From: Gemmatales bacterium
GTDB lineage: Bacteria > Planctomycetota > Planctomycetia > Gemmatales > HRBIN36
Assembly (NCBI GenBank): GCA_025055835.1
Contig: JANWWR010000171.1
Location: 1 to 50,599 of the forward strand
Length of the DNA: 50,599 nucleotides
Direction: 5' to 3'
Under the pieces are notes generated by a model. It was not told where the DNA came from. It made no database searches and was given only the letters and a program-made list of their open reading frames with translations. Position numbers and translations under genes: made by a program. Shown here one piece after another: positions 34,194 to 42,497 of the stretch; within the stretch, counting starts at the first letter, position 1, and every line of letters begins with the position of its first letter.

Positions 34194-36281
34194 ATGACCA
34201 AGAATCCCTACGACCCGTGTCCTTGCGGCAGCGGGAAGAAGTTCAAGTGGTGCTGCCAGGCGATCTCCGCCGACTTGCAACGGGTCACTGACCTGCTGGA
34301 AAGCCAGCAACAGGCAGCAGCGCTGAAACTTCTCGATGAACTTATTCAGAAATATCCCGACAATCCCACGGTCCTGGGTTACAAGGCCGGTATCCTTATA
34401 GATCTGGATCGCGTCGAGGAGGCCGAAGCGGCCCTCGACAAGGCCTTGGAAATCAATCCGAACTACGCTCGCGCTTACCTTATCCGCGGTACGATCCGCA
34501 TGGACGAGAAAGAGACGGTCGGGGCTTTGCAACTTTATCGGCAGGCTGCCCGGCTTGCCCCTCCCACGGACCGGGAGTTGATGAACCTGATCTACCACAA
34601 CATTTTCCTGACCGAGGTGCTTCAACGACGGCCTCTCGCCGCTTTGGCCGCCGCTGACATCGCCTTACGCTACGATCCCACGGACGACGAGCTTCGTGAG
34701 CGGCTCAAGCTTGTTTTCGAGTCGGAAAACTGCGAGTACCCCGCGGTGGCACGCCAGCTTCCCGCACTGCTCCCACCCCCGCCCTCATCCCCGCCGGATC
34801 GCCAGGAACGCTGGACCCAGGCGGCTTCCGCGGTCAAGGAAGGGAAGCTGGAATACGCCGTCCGGGAATTCGAGCAGTTGACCAGCGAGGCCCCCGAGGA
34901 TGCCGCAGCGTGGTACAATCTCGGCCTGGCTCGTGCGTTCTTGGGTGAGAACCTGGCCGCGCTGGATGCCCTGGATCGCTACGTCGCTTTGGTACCCGAT
35001 GACGACACTGCCGCGCGGGCCTGGAAACTGGCGGAGGTATTACGCTTCGGCGCGGGCATGGAAGCCGCGAGCGATTGGAACACCTGGACCGCAGTGTATA
35101 AGATTTCAGACACTGATGCGCTCATTGACCGGTTCCGTGAAGACCGTCGTTTCGTCCCCACGCGGAGGGACGAAGCTATGGTTCACGGCTTTATCGCTGA
35201 CCGGCCGCTTGCCCCGGTCAACGAATCCACGCCGCTTTTTGAGTTGCCGAAGATCCTGGGTCTTTTCGGTTGGTTCCCTTCCGCTGACCTCATCGCTGTT
35301 CACGGCACCGACCTGGCACGTCATCAGGCATGCCTGAAGTTGTTCAAAGAAATCTGTAGCGGCTTGGTGACTGAACTCCAGGACAATTATCGGACCAGCA
35401 CCTTTTCCGAGGGTGCCCAGCGTTGCTTGACTTATCTGACGGCTCATATCGCCTCGGCAGAACAGAAGGAACGCTTGAGCAAGGAGGCAGTGCGAACCTG
35501 GTTTGAATCGACGTGGATCCAGGAGCCGCTTCGGTCCCTGGACGGCGTCTCCCCCGTGGACGCCGCGGCCCATGGCGTGCTGCGCCGCAAGCTTCAAGGA
35601 CTGATCGACTTCCTGGAGGAATTGCTGGCTGCCAACTTTCCCAACACGTACGACTTCGACCGGCTCCGGCATCAGCTTGGTTTGCCGACGCGCCGTCCCG
35701 TGCAGGAACCGACCCAGGGTCGCCGCGACATCGCCGCCATGAACGTCCAGGAACTCGCCGCTCTTCCTGTGGAAGAACTTTCCGAGACCGACCTGGCAAC
35801 CGCCTTCCAGACCAGCCGGCGATTGGATGCTCAGGAGTTGGCGGGGAAATTCGCGGAGGCCCTGGTCAGCAGACCCGCAGGCGATCCGCCGACGGATCGG
35901 TTTCCGTATTACTCCCATCTCGTGCAGTTGGCCAGCGATCAGGAGGACTACGCCAAGGCGCGTGAATGGCTGGAAGCGGGCTTGCGCTACGACTGCGAAC
36001 ACAACCAGGGCCATCGGCGAAACGATTACGACCTGCGCCTGGCCCAGCTGTTCCTTCGGGCAGGAGACTTCGACGAGGCCCACGACACCTATCGCCGCCT
36101 CACCGAGCGGCTGCCCAGCGATCTGGATGTTCTTGGCCGAGCCGCCGAGGCCATGCTCCAGGCCCGCCGCCAGGCCCAGGCCGCTGATTTCGCCGAAAAA
36201 GGCCTCGGGGCCGCGCGGGCCAAGGGCGACCGAGACCGCGTCGCCTACTTCGAGGAATTGCTTTCCGCGGCCCGTAGCTAG
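34194..36281 (+). CDS. SEC-C zinc-motif and TPR-repeat protein
   Basis: The 695-residue protein opens with YDPCPCGSGKKFKWCC (about residues 5-20), a SEC-C zinc-binding motif like that at the C-terminus of SecA. TPR-like helices follow at about 28-170 and 210-290, with further ones at about 570-690. The middle (about 300-480) matches nothing I recognise. There is no signal peptide, so it should be cytoplasmic. I use ATG 34194, which has GGAAGG nine bases upstream; an ATG at 34185 would have no spacing. Function is unknown; protein binding or scaffolding is likely from the repeats. Confidence 0.82.
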   Translation: MTKNPYDPCPCGSGKKFKWCCQAISADLQRVTDLLESQQQAAALKLLDELIQKYPDNPTVLGYKAGILIDLDRVEEAEAALDKALEINPNYARAYLIRGTIRMDEKETVGALQLYRQAARLAPPTDRELMNLIYHNIFLTEVLQRRPLAALAAADIALRYDPTDDELRERLKLVFESENCEYPAVARQLPALLPPPPSSPPDRQERWTQAASAVKEGKLEYAVREFEQLTSEAPEDAAAWYNLGLARAFLGENLAALDALDRYVALVPDDDTAARAWKLAEVLRFGAGMEAASDWNTWTAVYKISDTDALIDRFREDRRFVPTRRDEAMVHGFIADRPLAPVNESTPLFELPKILGLFGWFPSADLIAVHGTDLARHQACLKLFKEICSGLVTELQDNYRTSTFSEGAQRCLTYLTAHIASAEQKERLSKEAVRTWFESTWIQEPLRSLDGVSPVDAAAHGVLRRKLQGLIDFLEELLAANFPNTYDFDRLRHQLGLPTRRPVQEPTQGRRDIAAMNVQELAALPVEELSETDLATAFQTSRRLDAQELAGKFAEALVSRPAGDPPTDRFPYYSHLVQLASDQEDYAKAREWLEAGLRYDCEHNQGHRRNDYDLRLAQLFLRAGDFDEAHDTYRRLTERLPSDLDVLGRAAEAMLQARRQAQAADFAEKGLGAARAKGDRDRVAYFEELLSAARS

Positions 36282-36314
36282 TTCGCCGCAACCCGACCAC
36301 CCGAGCGATTGGCA

Positions 36315-38003
36315 TCACTCGCCCCAGGTGTTCGGGGAGCCGCGGTCGAGGTACGAATCGTCCACGGGATAGTTGGCGAACTGGATTGTGTAGTGGGCCT
36401 CGAACCACTTGCGGATGTCGTCCAGGAAGTCCGGCTCGTAGTTCGGGGCGACGTGCAGGGTGCGTCCGAAGACCTCCTGGCGGATTTCGCCGTCCTCGAC
36501 GATCACTTCGCCATGCTTGATGACCCAGCGGGGAATGCTGAACATCCGGGTCAGGTCATCGTTGGGCTGGTAGATGCTGACGTCGCCGTCGGCTCCCACG
36601 CCGAGATGGCCCTTGTTGGGCAGACCCAGAATGCGAGCCGGAGCGGCACGGGTGATGATGGCGATTTCGAACAGGCTGTACTCCCGGTCCAGATCGGGAA
36701 GCGTGCTCCGTTGGAGTACCTTAGGATGGACCCGCTTCAAGATTTCCCGCCGGTAGTCCCGCCGCATCAAGAGATGGATGATCTCCGGGTAGGCGCGGAA
36801 CGATCCGCCGTTGGGATGATCGGTACTCATGCAGATGCGCCACGGGTCGTTAGCGAGCAGATACCATTCGAGGCCGATGGCCCATTGGAGCGCGTGGACG
36901 AGACTTTTTTCCCGATAAGTGATCGGCACGATGCCGCAGCCGGTTTCCATCTCTGTGTCGGCGTTGAACCACTTCCTTCCCGTGACCTTGTGCAGGTAGT
37001 AGCCAAGCGGTCCATCCCCGGTCATGGACGTGGTTTCGCCGAAAAGTACCTGCCCGACGTCCACGGTCAAGTTCGGATGGGCGTTGACGTAGTCCACCAG
37101 TTCCCGGACCTTGGAACAGAACGGCTCCTCCTTGCCCGCCTGCGTGATTTCGTCGGTGGTGCCGCCGTAACTGTGGAACTGGATGTGCGTCAGATGGGCG
37201 CGACGGCCCTCGAGGGCCTTCATGGTTTCCAAAGTCGTCTGCCAGTTCCCGGGCAATCCGAGATTGTTGCAATGGATGTGAACCGGGTGTGGCAGGCGAA
37301 GGTCCATCGCCGTCTGGGCCAGCTCCTGAATGATCTGTCGCGGCGTGACGCCGAACTCGGGCACGGGATCGTCGAGGCTGTGGACGTTGCCCGCTTGTCG
37401 TTCTTTCCAGGTTTCGACGCCGCCCGGGTTGACGAGCTTGATGGCATAGGCCTTCGCAGCGCTGAGCAGCCAGGCGGCGAAAGCCCGGAGTCGTGCTTCG
37501 GCCCCGGGGCGGTCGTCCTTCATGGCCCGCAGTTGGCGCAGGACGTAGTGATTGTTGCCCATGAGGACGAAGAAGCCCTTGTCGATGACGGGGGTATCGT
37601 GGAATTCCTCATGGGCATGGCGAGCGCCCAAGGGAGGCACGGCGGCGTCAAAGGCGGTGGTATAGCCCATGCCGGCGTAGAGATAGCCCGTGGCGAAGGT
37701 GCTCGGCACGCTGCCCGTGGTGCCGCTGCGGGTCGAGCGGGTGCGACGGATCGGGGGAGCGGTCCGCTTGTCTTCGGGCCGCATTTTGCGGGCGGCGTTC
37801 ACTTTCGGCCCGGCGATGTGGGCGTGGATGTCCACTCCACCCGGCATGACAACGCAGCCAGTGGCATCGATCCGTCGAGCCGACGACGGATCCGCGGGAG
37901 CATCGATGATCTTGCCGTTCTCGATCCAGATGTCCCGCACCTGGCCGTTGATCCCGTTGGCCGGGTCGTACACCGTGCCGTTGGCGATGTGCAGCAGCGT
38001 CAT
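36315..38003 (-). CDS. fhcA: Formylmethanofuran dehydrogenase/formyltransferase-hydrolase subunit A
   Basis: The 562-residue protein is an amidohydrolase-fold member closely resembling FmdA/FwdA/FhcA. GGVDIHAHIAGPKVN carries His60 and His62, the AIKLVNPGG segment near 186-193 holds the Lys (188) expected to be carboxylated, and HIHCNNLGLPGN near 250 and CMSTDHPNGG near 395-405 supply further metal ligands. In bacterial C1 pathways the Fhc complex moves the formyl group from formyl-H4MPT through a methanofuran analogue to formate. The partners fhcB, C and D are not in the window. It is divergent from fae with 141 bases between. Confidence 0.92.
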   Translation of the reverse strand: MTLLHIANGTVYDPANGINGQVRDIWIENGKIIDAPADPSSARRIDATGCVVMPGGVDIHAHIAGPKVNAARKMRPEDKRTAPPIRRTRSTRSGTTGSVPSTFATGYLYAGMGYTTAFDAAVPPLGARHAHEEFHDTPVIDKGFFVLMGNNHYVLRQLRAMKDDRPGAEARLRAFAAWLLSAAKAYAIKLVNPGGVETWKERQAGNVHSLDDPVPEFGVTPRQIIQELAQTAMDLRLPHPVHIHCNNLGLPGNWQTTLETMKALEGRRAHLTHIQFHSYGGTTDEITQAGKEEPFCSKVRELVDYVNAHPNLTVDVGQVLFGETTSMTGDGPLGYYLHKVTGRKWFNADTEMETGCGIVPITYREKSLVHALQWAIGLEWYLLANDPWRICMSTDHPNGGSFRAYPEIIHLLMRRDYRREILKRVHPKVLQRSTLPDLDREYSLFEIAIITRAAPARILGLPNKGHLGVGADGDVSIYQPNDDLTRMFSIPRWVIKHGEVIVEDGEIRQEVFGRTLHVAPNYEPDFLDDIRKWFEAHYTIQFANYPVDDSYLDRGSPNTWGE

Positions 38004-38065
38004 GCTGGCAGCATAGGCGGGAACCGACGGGCCGAAAAGGCTGAGTCAATTCGGCCTGAATCTGG

Positions 38066-38094
38066 TTGCAGATGGCTGGCGGGCCAAATATAGT
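38066..38094 (+). promoter_or_regulatory. Candidate sigma70-type promoter for fae
   Basis: TTGCAG (38066-38071) and TATAGT (38089-38094) are separated by exactly 17 bases. Transcription would start near 38101, about 44 bases before the fae ATG, which has its own AAGGAG at 38132-38137. This is the best-matching promoter I found in the window. Confidence 0.6.
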
Positions 38095-38144
38095 CCTTCT
38101 CCGGGAAATCGAGATGTTCCAGTTTCCGCACAAGGAGCCTCATC

Positions 38145-38642
38145 ATGGCGATGTACATCGGCGAAGCGTTGGTCGGGGAAGGCAACGAAGTGGCGCACAT
38201 CGACCTGTTGATCGGACCCAAGGACGGGCCGGTGGGTCACGCTTTCGCTCAGGCCCTGGCGAATCAGAAGCAAGGATTCTCAAACCTGCTGGCGGTCCTG
38301 ACGCCGAACCTCATCTGCAAACCGGCCACCGTGTTGATCACCAAGGTGACGATCAAGGGCGAAAAGCAGGCGGTGCAGATGTTCGGGCCGGCTCAGGCGG
38401 CCGTGGCCAAGGCCGTCGCCGACAGCGTCGCCGCCGGGGTCATTCCCCAGGACCAGGCCGATAATCTCGTCATTGTTTGTGGCGTGTTCATCCACTGGGA
38501 AGCCAAGGACGACCAGAAGATTCACGACTACAACTACGAGGCGACCAAGCTCGCCATCATCCGGGCCATGAAGGGCGAGCCGAAGATCGGTGAAATCCTC
38601 GCCAAGAAGGACACCGTCAAGCATCCGTTCTCCCCCAAGTGA
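38145..38642 (+). CDS. fae: Formaldehyde-activating enzyme
   Basis: The 165-residue protein is Fae, which condenses formaldehyde with tetrahydromethanopterin to methylene-H4MPT in the cytoplasm. The start (GEALVGEGNEVAHIDLLIGPK) carries the catalytic His region. The middle (SNLLAVLTPNLICKPATVLITKVTI) and the end (YNYEATKLAIIRAM) match the family. Length equals that of known Fae (about 170). The ATG at 38145 follows AAGGAG by seven bases. The next gene makes the enzyme that oxidises its product. Confidence 0.96.
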   Translation: MAMYIGEALVGEGNEVAHIDLLIGPKDGPVGHAFAQALANQKQGFSNLLAVLTPNLICKPATVLITKVTIKGEKQAVQMFGPAQAAVAKAVADSVAAGVIPQDQADNLVIVCGVFIHWEAKDDQKIHDYNYEATKLAIIRAMKGEPKIGEILAKKDTVKHPFSPK

Positions 38643-38698
38643 GGCGCTTCCCCAGCGAATGCCGGCAACGGAGTCCGGACCGCAGGTCGTATCAGGCC

Positions 38699-39556
38699 AT
38701 GCACAAGATTCTGATTCAGCTGGACACCGATCCGCACCCCAGCGTCTTTGACCGCGTCGTGGCCATCGACGCTGGGGTCGATCAGTTGTTCAGCTACGGT
38801 GGCATCAAGCCGGAACAGGTCCGCGATCTGATCCACGGGGCGATCTTCACCCGGGGGCCGAAAGACCTCAAGAACACGGCCGTGTTCATCGGCGGCAGCG
38901 ACGTGGCCGCGGGAGAGCAGCTGTTGGCGGAAGCCCGGAAGCACCTGCTGCCACAGTTCAGGCTCTCCGTGTCGCTCATGCTCGACTCGAACGGGGCCAA
39001 CACGACAGCGGCGGCAGCGGTGCGGGCTGCTGGTCGGCATCTCGACCTGGCCCAGACGAAAGCCCTCGTGCTGGGCGGAACAGGTCCGGTCGGGCAACGG
39101 GTCGTGCAGTTGCTGGCCCGGGCCGGCAGCCATGTTCGCGTCAGTTCCCGCCAGATCGAGCGGGCTGCTGCCGTCTGCGAGCGGATTCGCCGTGTCGTTC
39201 CCGAGGCCAGGTTGGAACCGGTGGCCGCCGCCGACACCGTCTCCGCAGCCGCTGATCGCCACCTCATCCTCTCCGCCGGAGCCGCCGGAGTGGTTCTGTT
39301 CCCCGCTTCCGCTCGGGCCTCCGCCAGCAATTTGAAAGTACTCATCGACCTCAACGCCGTTCCGCCACTGGGCATCGAAGGGATCGAGGTCAGCGACAAA
39401 GCCAAGGAACGCGATGGCGTCGTCTGCTACGGAGCCATCGGCGTCGGCGAGACCAAGATGAAGGTCCACAAGGAAGCGATCCGCCGCCTGTTCGAAAGCA
39501 ACGACCGCGTTCTGGACGTTGCGGAAATCTATCAGATCGCCAGCGAACTGCCCTGA
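38699..39556 (+). CDS. NAD(P)-dependent methylene-tetrahydromethanopterin dehydrogenase (MtdB/MtdC type)
   Basis: The 285-residue protein oxidises methylene-H4MPT to methenyl-H4MPT. HKILIQLDTDPHPSVFDRVVAIDAGVD at the N-terminus and HGAIFTRGPKDLKNTAVFIGG near 45-65 are the substrate-domain signatures. VLGGTGPVGQRVVQLLARAG near 122-141 is the Rossmann dinucleotide loop. Whether it is MtdA, MtdB or the planctomycete-associated MtdC class, and so its NAD or NADP preference, I cannot settle by eye. I use the ATG at 38699; a GTG at 38639 overlaps the fae stop but adds a leader that does not fit the family. It ends 7 bases before a convergent gene. Confidence 0.92.
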   Translation: MHKILIQLDTDPHPSVFDRVVAIDAGVDQLFSYGGIKPEQVRDLIHGAIFTRGPKDLKNTAVFIGGSDVAAGEQLLAEARKHLLPQFRLSVSLMLDSNGANTTAAAAVRAAGRHLDLAQTKALVLGGTGPVGQRVVQLLARAGSHVRVSSRQIERAAAVCERIRRVVPEARLEPVAAADTVSAAADRHLILSAGAAGVVLFPASARASASNLKVLIDLNAVPPLGIEGIEVSDKAKERDGVVCYGAIGVGETKMKVHKEAIRRLFESNDRVLDVAEIYQIASELP

Positions 39557-39563
39557 ACGGCGT

Positions 39564-40286
39564 TCATGCCAACACCCGCAGTCGGCCTTCTTTATCAGCC
39601 TGCACGATGTCGCCACTTCCCACGTCTAAGACGGTGAGCCACTGCCCGCCGTAGCAATAGGTGTCAATGCACTTCAGGTAACCGAGATCGAGCACTTCGC
39701 CGTCTTTCTGGGACGTGTGGCCGACAATCGCAACTTTTCCAGAGTGATGCGGCCCGGGAATGTGCTGGCGGAGATTGATCCAACGCAGGTATTCCGGCGA
39801 CTGCTCCTTCAAGGGCCGATCCGCTTCGTAATTGGCATGGACGAAGAAATGCTCCTGGGTTTCAAAGAGATCCCGGCAGTGAGCAAAAAACTCGAAATGC
39901 CGAGGCGGAATGGCAGACTTGAGGGCGTCCGGTTGCACCTGCTCGATGGCCAGACCGTACGACTGCACGGTTTCACTGCCACCCCAGGCCAGCCACAGCG
40001 GCACGGACATCTCCCCGGCACAGACTTGAAGCAGCATCTCCTCATGGTTGCCCAGCAGAGGTACCAGGCGTGTTTGGCGGGAGAGTTCGAGCAGCCGGTC
40101 CACCACGCCGCGGCTATCGGGACCCCGGTCGATGTAATCCCCGAGAAAAACGACCACATCTTCCCGTTGAGGCCGAACGACATCGAGCAGCGCATCGAGA
40201 GCGGCCAGGCAACCGTGAACGTCACCAAAGACCAGCAGCCTGCCGTTTGACGGGTTCGGGGCTTGGGATGAACCGAGGTTTTTCAC
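39564..40286 (-). CDS. Calcineurin-like metallophosphoesterase (PPP/ApaH type)
   Basis: The 240-residue protein has the full PPP signature: GDVHGCLAAL (about 21-30), GDYIDRGPDS (about 48-57) and GNHEEML (about 79-85). A His in FFVHANYE and one in VGHTSQ follow. It is likely a serine/threonine or diadenosine-tetraphosphate phosphatase with two metals. No ATG fits; GTG 40286 (VKNLGSS) is the best start, though without a clear ribosome-binding site. The frame remains open upstream to 40694 but there it lies over the RNA methyltransferase gene. Confidence 0.88.
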   Translation of the reverse strand: MKNLGSSQAPNPSNGRLLVFGDVHGCLAALDALLDVVRPQREDVVVFLGDYIDRGPDSRGVVDRLLELSRQTRLVPLLGNHEEMLLQVCAGEMSVPLWLAWGGSETVQSYGLAIEQVQPDALKSAIPPRHFEFFAHCRDLFETQEHFFVHANYEADRPLKEQSPEYLRWINLRQHIPGPHHSGKVAIVGHTSQKDGEVLDLGYLKCIDTYCYGGQWLTVLDVGSGDIVQADKEGRLRVLA

Positions 40287-40332
40287 GGAGTCATTGTGCG
40301 CGGTCGGAAAGCCCTGCGACAAGCTTGCTTCC

Positions 40333-41412
40333 TCACGCCTTGGACCAGACGGTGATGTATGACGGTTGGCCCAGCAAGCGGATGCGGAGCCGGTCCTGCC
40401 GCTTCCAGCGTACCAGCTTGGCCGCAGCCTCCAGAGCGGAGACATCGCTGACCAACAGCACGGCCTTGCCGTCGGGAACGAGAACGCGATCCATTTCCCG
40501 AACGATGGACCGATACAGGTCGGCGATTTCAAAGGGGTCGCCGAGCTGAATGCCGAAGGGCGGGTTGCAGGCGATGCGATCGATGCAAGCGTCTCGGATC
40601 GGCAGACGACGAGCGTCCCAGCGAGCCAGAAAGGCTTTGCCGACGTGTTTGAGATTCGCCAGTGCGGCCAGCAGGGCGGTGTAGTCCAGATCACCGCCGA
40701 GAACGAAGGCTCGCGGCTGGACGCTCAGGCGCTCGGCCAGAATCGTCCCGGTCCCGCACATGGGATCGAGCAGGCTGCCGTGGTAGGGAATGCGGGCCAG
40801 CCGGACCATGGCCGCCGCCACCACGGGCCGCAGCGAGGCCGGGAGGTGCTCCTGCTTGTACTCCCGATGCCGCATGGTTCGGTCCGACAGCCGCAGTCCG
40901 CACACCGCCGAGGAGCCGTCGATGGTCAGCCAGATTTCGTAGTCGGCGTTCTCGTCCACGAGCCACCAGGTTTCAGGCAACTTGCCCGCCAGTCCCTTGG
41001 CAAACGCCTTGGCGGCGTCGGCTCGCCGATAGCCATGCTCACCGCGCATCTGGGTGACGAGATGAACGGTCGGTCGGCCCTTGGGTCGGGGGCGAATCTT
41101 TTGCAGAAGGCGTAACGCCTCGGGCCAATCGGGTTCCCGCGCCGTCCAGCGTCGGATCAAGTCGAGATCCTCGGCCCGATAGGTGAGCCGATCCGTTCCC
41201 CACAGCAGCAGAAAGACATCCTCCACGGTCCGCAGCGACAACAGGTCACGGCTGATTTCTGGAGGCCGGAAGACAATCAAACCCGCAGCGACCCGTTTGA
41301 TCTCGGCAGAAAGGGTTTCTTCGATTTCCTGGGCGGCGACGTGTTCCAGACCGGGAACGGTCAAGGCGTAGCAAGCTCCGAGGCGTCGCGGCTCAGCGGT
41401 CCGTCGTGCCAT
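40333..41412 (-). CDS. THUMP-domain RNA (guanine-N2) methyltransferase
   Basis: The 359-residue protein starts with a THUMP RNA-binding region (about 1-160). A Rossmann methyltransferase follows: LLDPMCGTGTILAE (SAM loop, about 210-223), a VLGGDLDYTALLAALANLKH segment and the CNPPFGIQ catalytic motif near 283-290. NPPF is typical of N2-guanine methyltransferases of the Trm14/RlmL group, so tRNA G6 or 23S rRNA are the candidate targets. I use the ATG at 41412; an in-frame extension to 41916 overlaps kdsA and the intergenic region and does not look like protein. Confidence 0.88.
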   Translation of the reverse strand: MARRTAEPRRLGACYALTVPGLEHVAAQEIEETLSAEIKRVAAGLIVFRPPEISRDLLSLRTVEDVFLLLWGTDRLTYRAEDLDLIRRWTAREPDWPEALRLLQKIRPRPKGRPTVHLVTQMRGEHGYRRADAAKAFAKGLAGKLPETWWLVDENADYEIWLTIDGSSAVCGLRLSDRTMRHREYKQEHLPASLRPVVAAAMVRLARIPYHGSLLDPMCGTGTILAERLSVQPRAFVLGGDLDYTALLAALANLKHVGKAFLARWDARRLPIRDACIDRIACNPPFGIQLGDPFEIADLYRSIVREMDRVLVPDGKAVLLVSDVSALEAAAKLVRWKRQDRLRIRLLGQPSYITVWSKA

Positions 41413-41626
41413 GTCGTTCTCATATGGCGCGGGAGAAGCCGGGCAACGGGGCACAACGAAACGGAATTGGATATGGTTGGAACACTTGGTTGCCGCCTGG
41501 GCACGTTCCCTTGGCCTTTTCGGATTGCATGGGGAGCATCTAGAATAGCCATTCGTCGGCCAAACCTGCGGCAGGGAAGCGGCGTAGTACAGGAGCCGAG
41601 GGGGAGGATTTCCCAAGGAGGCGGTC

Positions 41627-42460
41627 ATGGACGGTCGCCGAGTGCGGATCACGGAACGGATCGCGTGCGGCCAGGATGAGCCCCTGGTGTGGATAGCCGG
41701 GCCGTGCGTCATCGAGTCCCGCGACCTGGTCCTTCGGGTCGCCGAGGTTCTCGCCGAGCTGGCTGAGCGAATGGGCTTGCCCTTGATTTTCAAGGCGTCC
41801 TTCGACAAGGCGAACCGCTCCTCGGCCAGGTCGTTTCGCGGACCGGGGCTGGACAGAGGATTGGCAATCCTGGAGGAGGTCAAACGACGAACGGGGCTGC
41901 CGTTGCTGACCGACATCCACGAGGCGCATCAGGCCGAGCCGGCCGCTGCCGTCTGCGACGTGCTGCAAATCCCCGCGTTCCTGGCCCGCCAGACGGACCT
42001 GATCTTCGCCGCCGGACGGACGGGCAAGGTGGTCAATGTCAAGAAAGGCCAGTTCATGGCCCCGTGGGAGATGCGGCAGGTCGTCGCAAAGCTGGCGGAG
42101 GTCGGCAACGAGCGGGTGCTGTTGACGGAGCGGGGGACGACGTTCGGCTACGGCAATTTGGTGGTGGACATGCGGTCGGTTCCGTGGATGCAGGACCTCG
42201 GCAAGCCGGTCATTTTCGACGCGACGCACAGCGTCCAGCTGCCGGGTGCGGCAGGGGATCGCAGCGGCGGGGACCGGCGGTTCGTGCCGTACCTGGCTCG
42301 GGCGGCGGTGGCGGCGGGATGCGATGGCCTGTTTCTGGAAGTCCATCCCAGGCCGGAGGAAGCCCTGAGCGATGGACCAAACATGGTTCCTCTGCATGAA
42401 TTGCCGAAGCTGATCCGCAGCTGCCTGGCCATTCGCCGAGCCTTGAATGAAGCAGCCTGA
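41627..42460 (+). CDS. kdsA: 3-deoxy-8-phosphooctulonate synthase (KDO8P synthase)
   Basis: The 277-residue TIM-barrel enzyme condenses phosphoenolpyruvate with arabinose-5-phosphate to give the Kdo precursor. AGPCVIES (24-31), [11 protein letters not shown] (about 56-66), [29 protein letters not shown] and [11 protein letters not shown] are all present. Cys27 in GPC is the metal ligand of the metal-dependent class; the E. coli-type metal-free enzymes have Asn there. The ATG follows AGGAGG. It supplies LPS synthesis but lies 33 kb from the LPS cluster. Confidence 0.95.
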   Translation: MDGRRVRITERIACGQDEPLVWIAGPCVIESRDLVLRVAEVLAELAERMGLPLIFKASFDKANRSSARSFRGPGLDRGLAILEEVKRRTGLPLLTDIHEAHQAEPAAAVCDVLQIPAFLARQTDLIFAAGRTGKVVNVKKGQFMAPWEMRQVVAKLAEVGNERVLLTERGTTFGYGNLVVDMRSVPWMQDLGKPVIFDATHSVQLPGAAGDRSGGDRRFVPYLARAAVAAGCDGLFLEVHPRPEEALSDGPNMVPLHELPKLIRSCLAIRRALNEAA

Positions 42461-42497
42461 GGACTGAACAACCTGAAGTCTCGCACGAGGGCATGCC

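Noticed and set aside
40287..40694. N-terminal extension of the metallophosphatase frame
   Set aside because: The extra 136 codons lie over the conserved 3' part of the THUMP methyltransferase gene and resemble no phosphatase domain.
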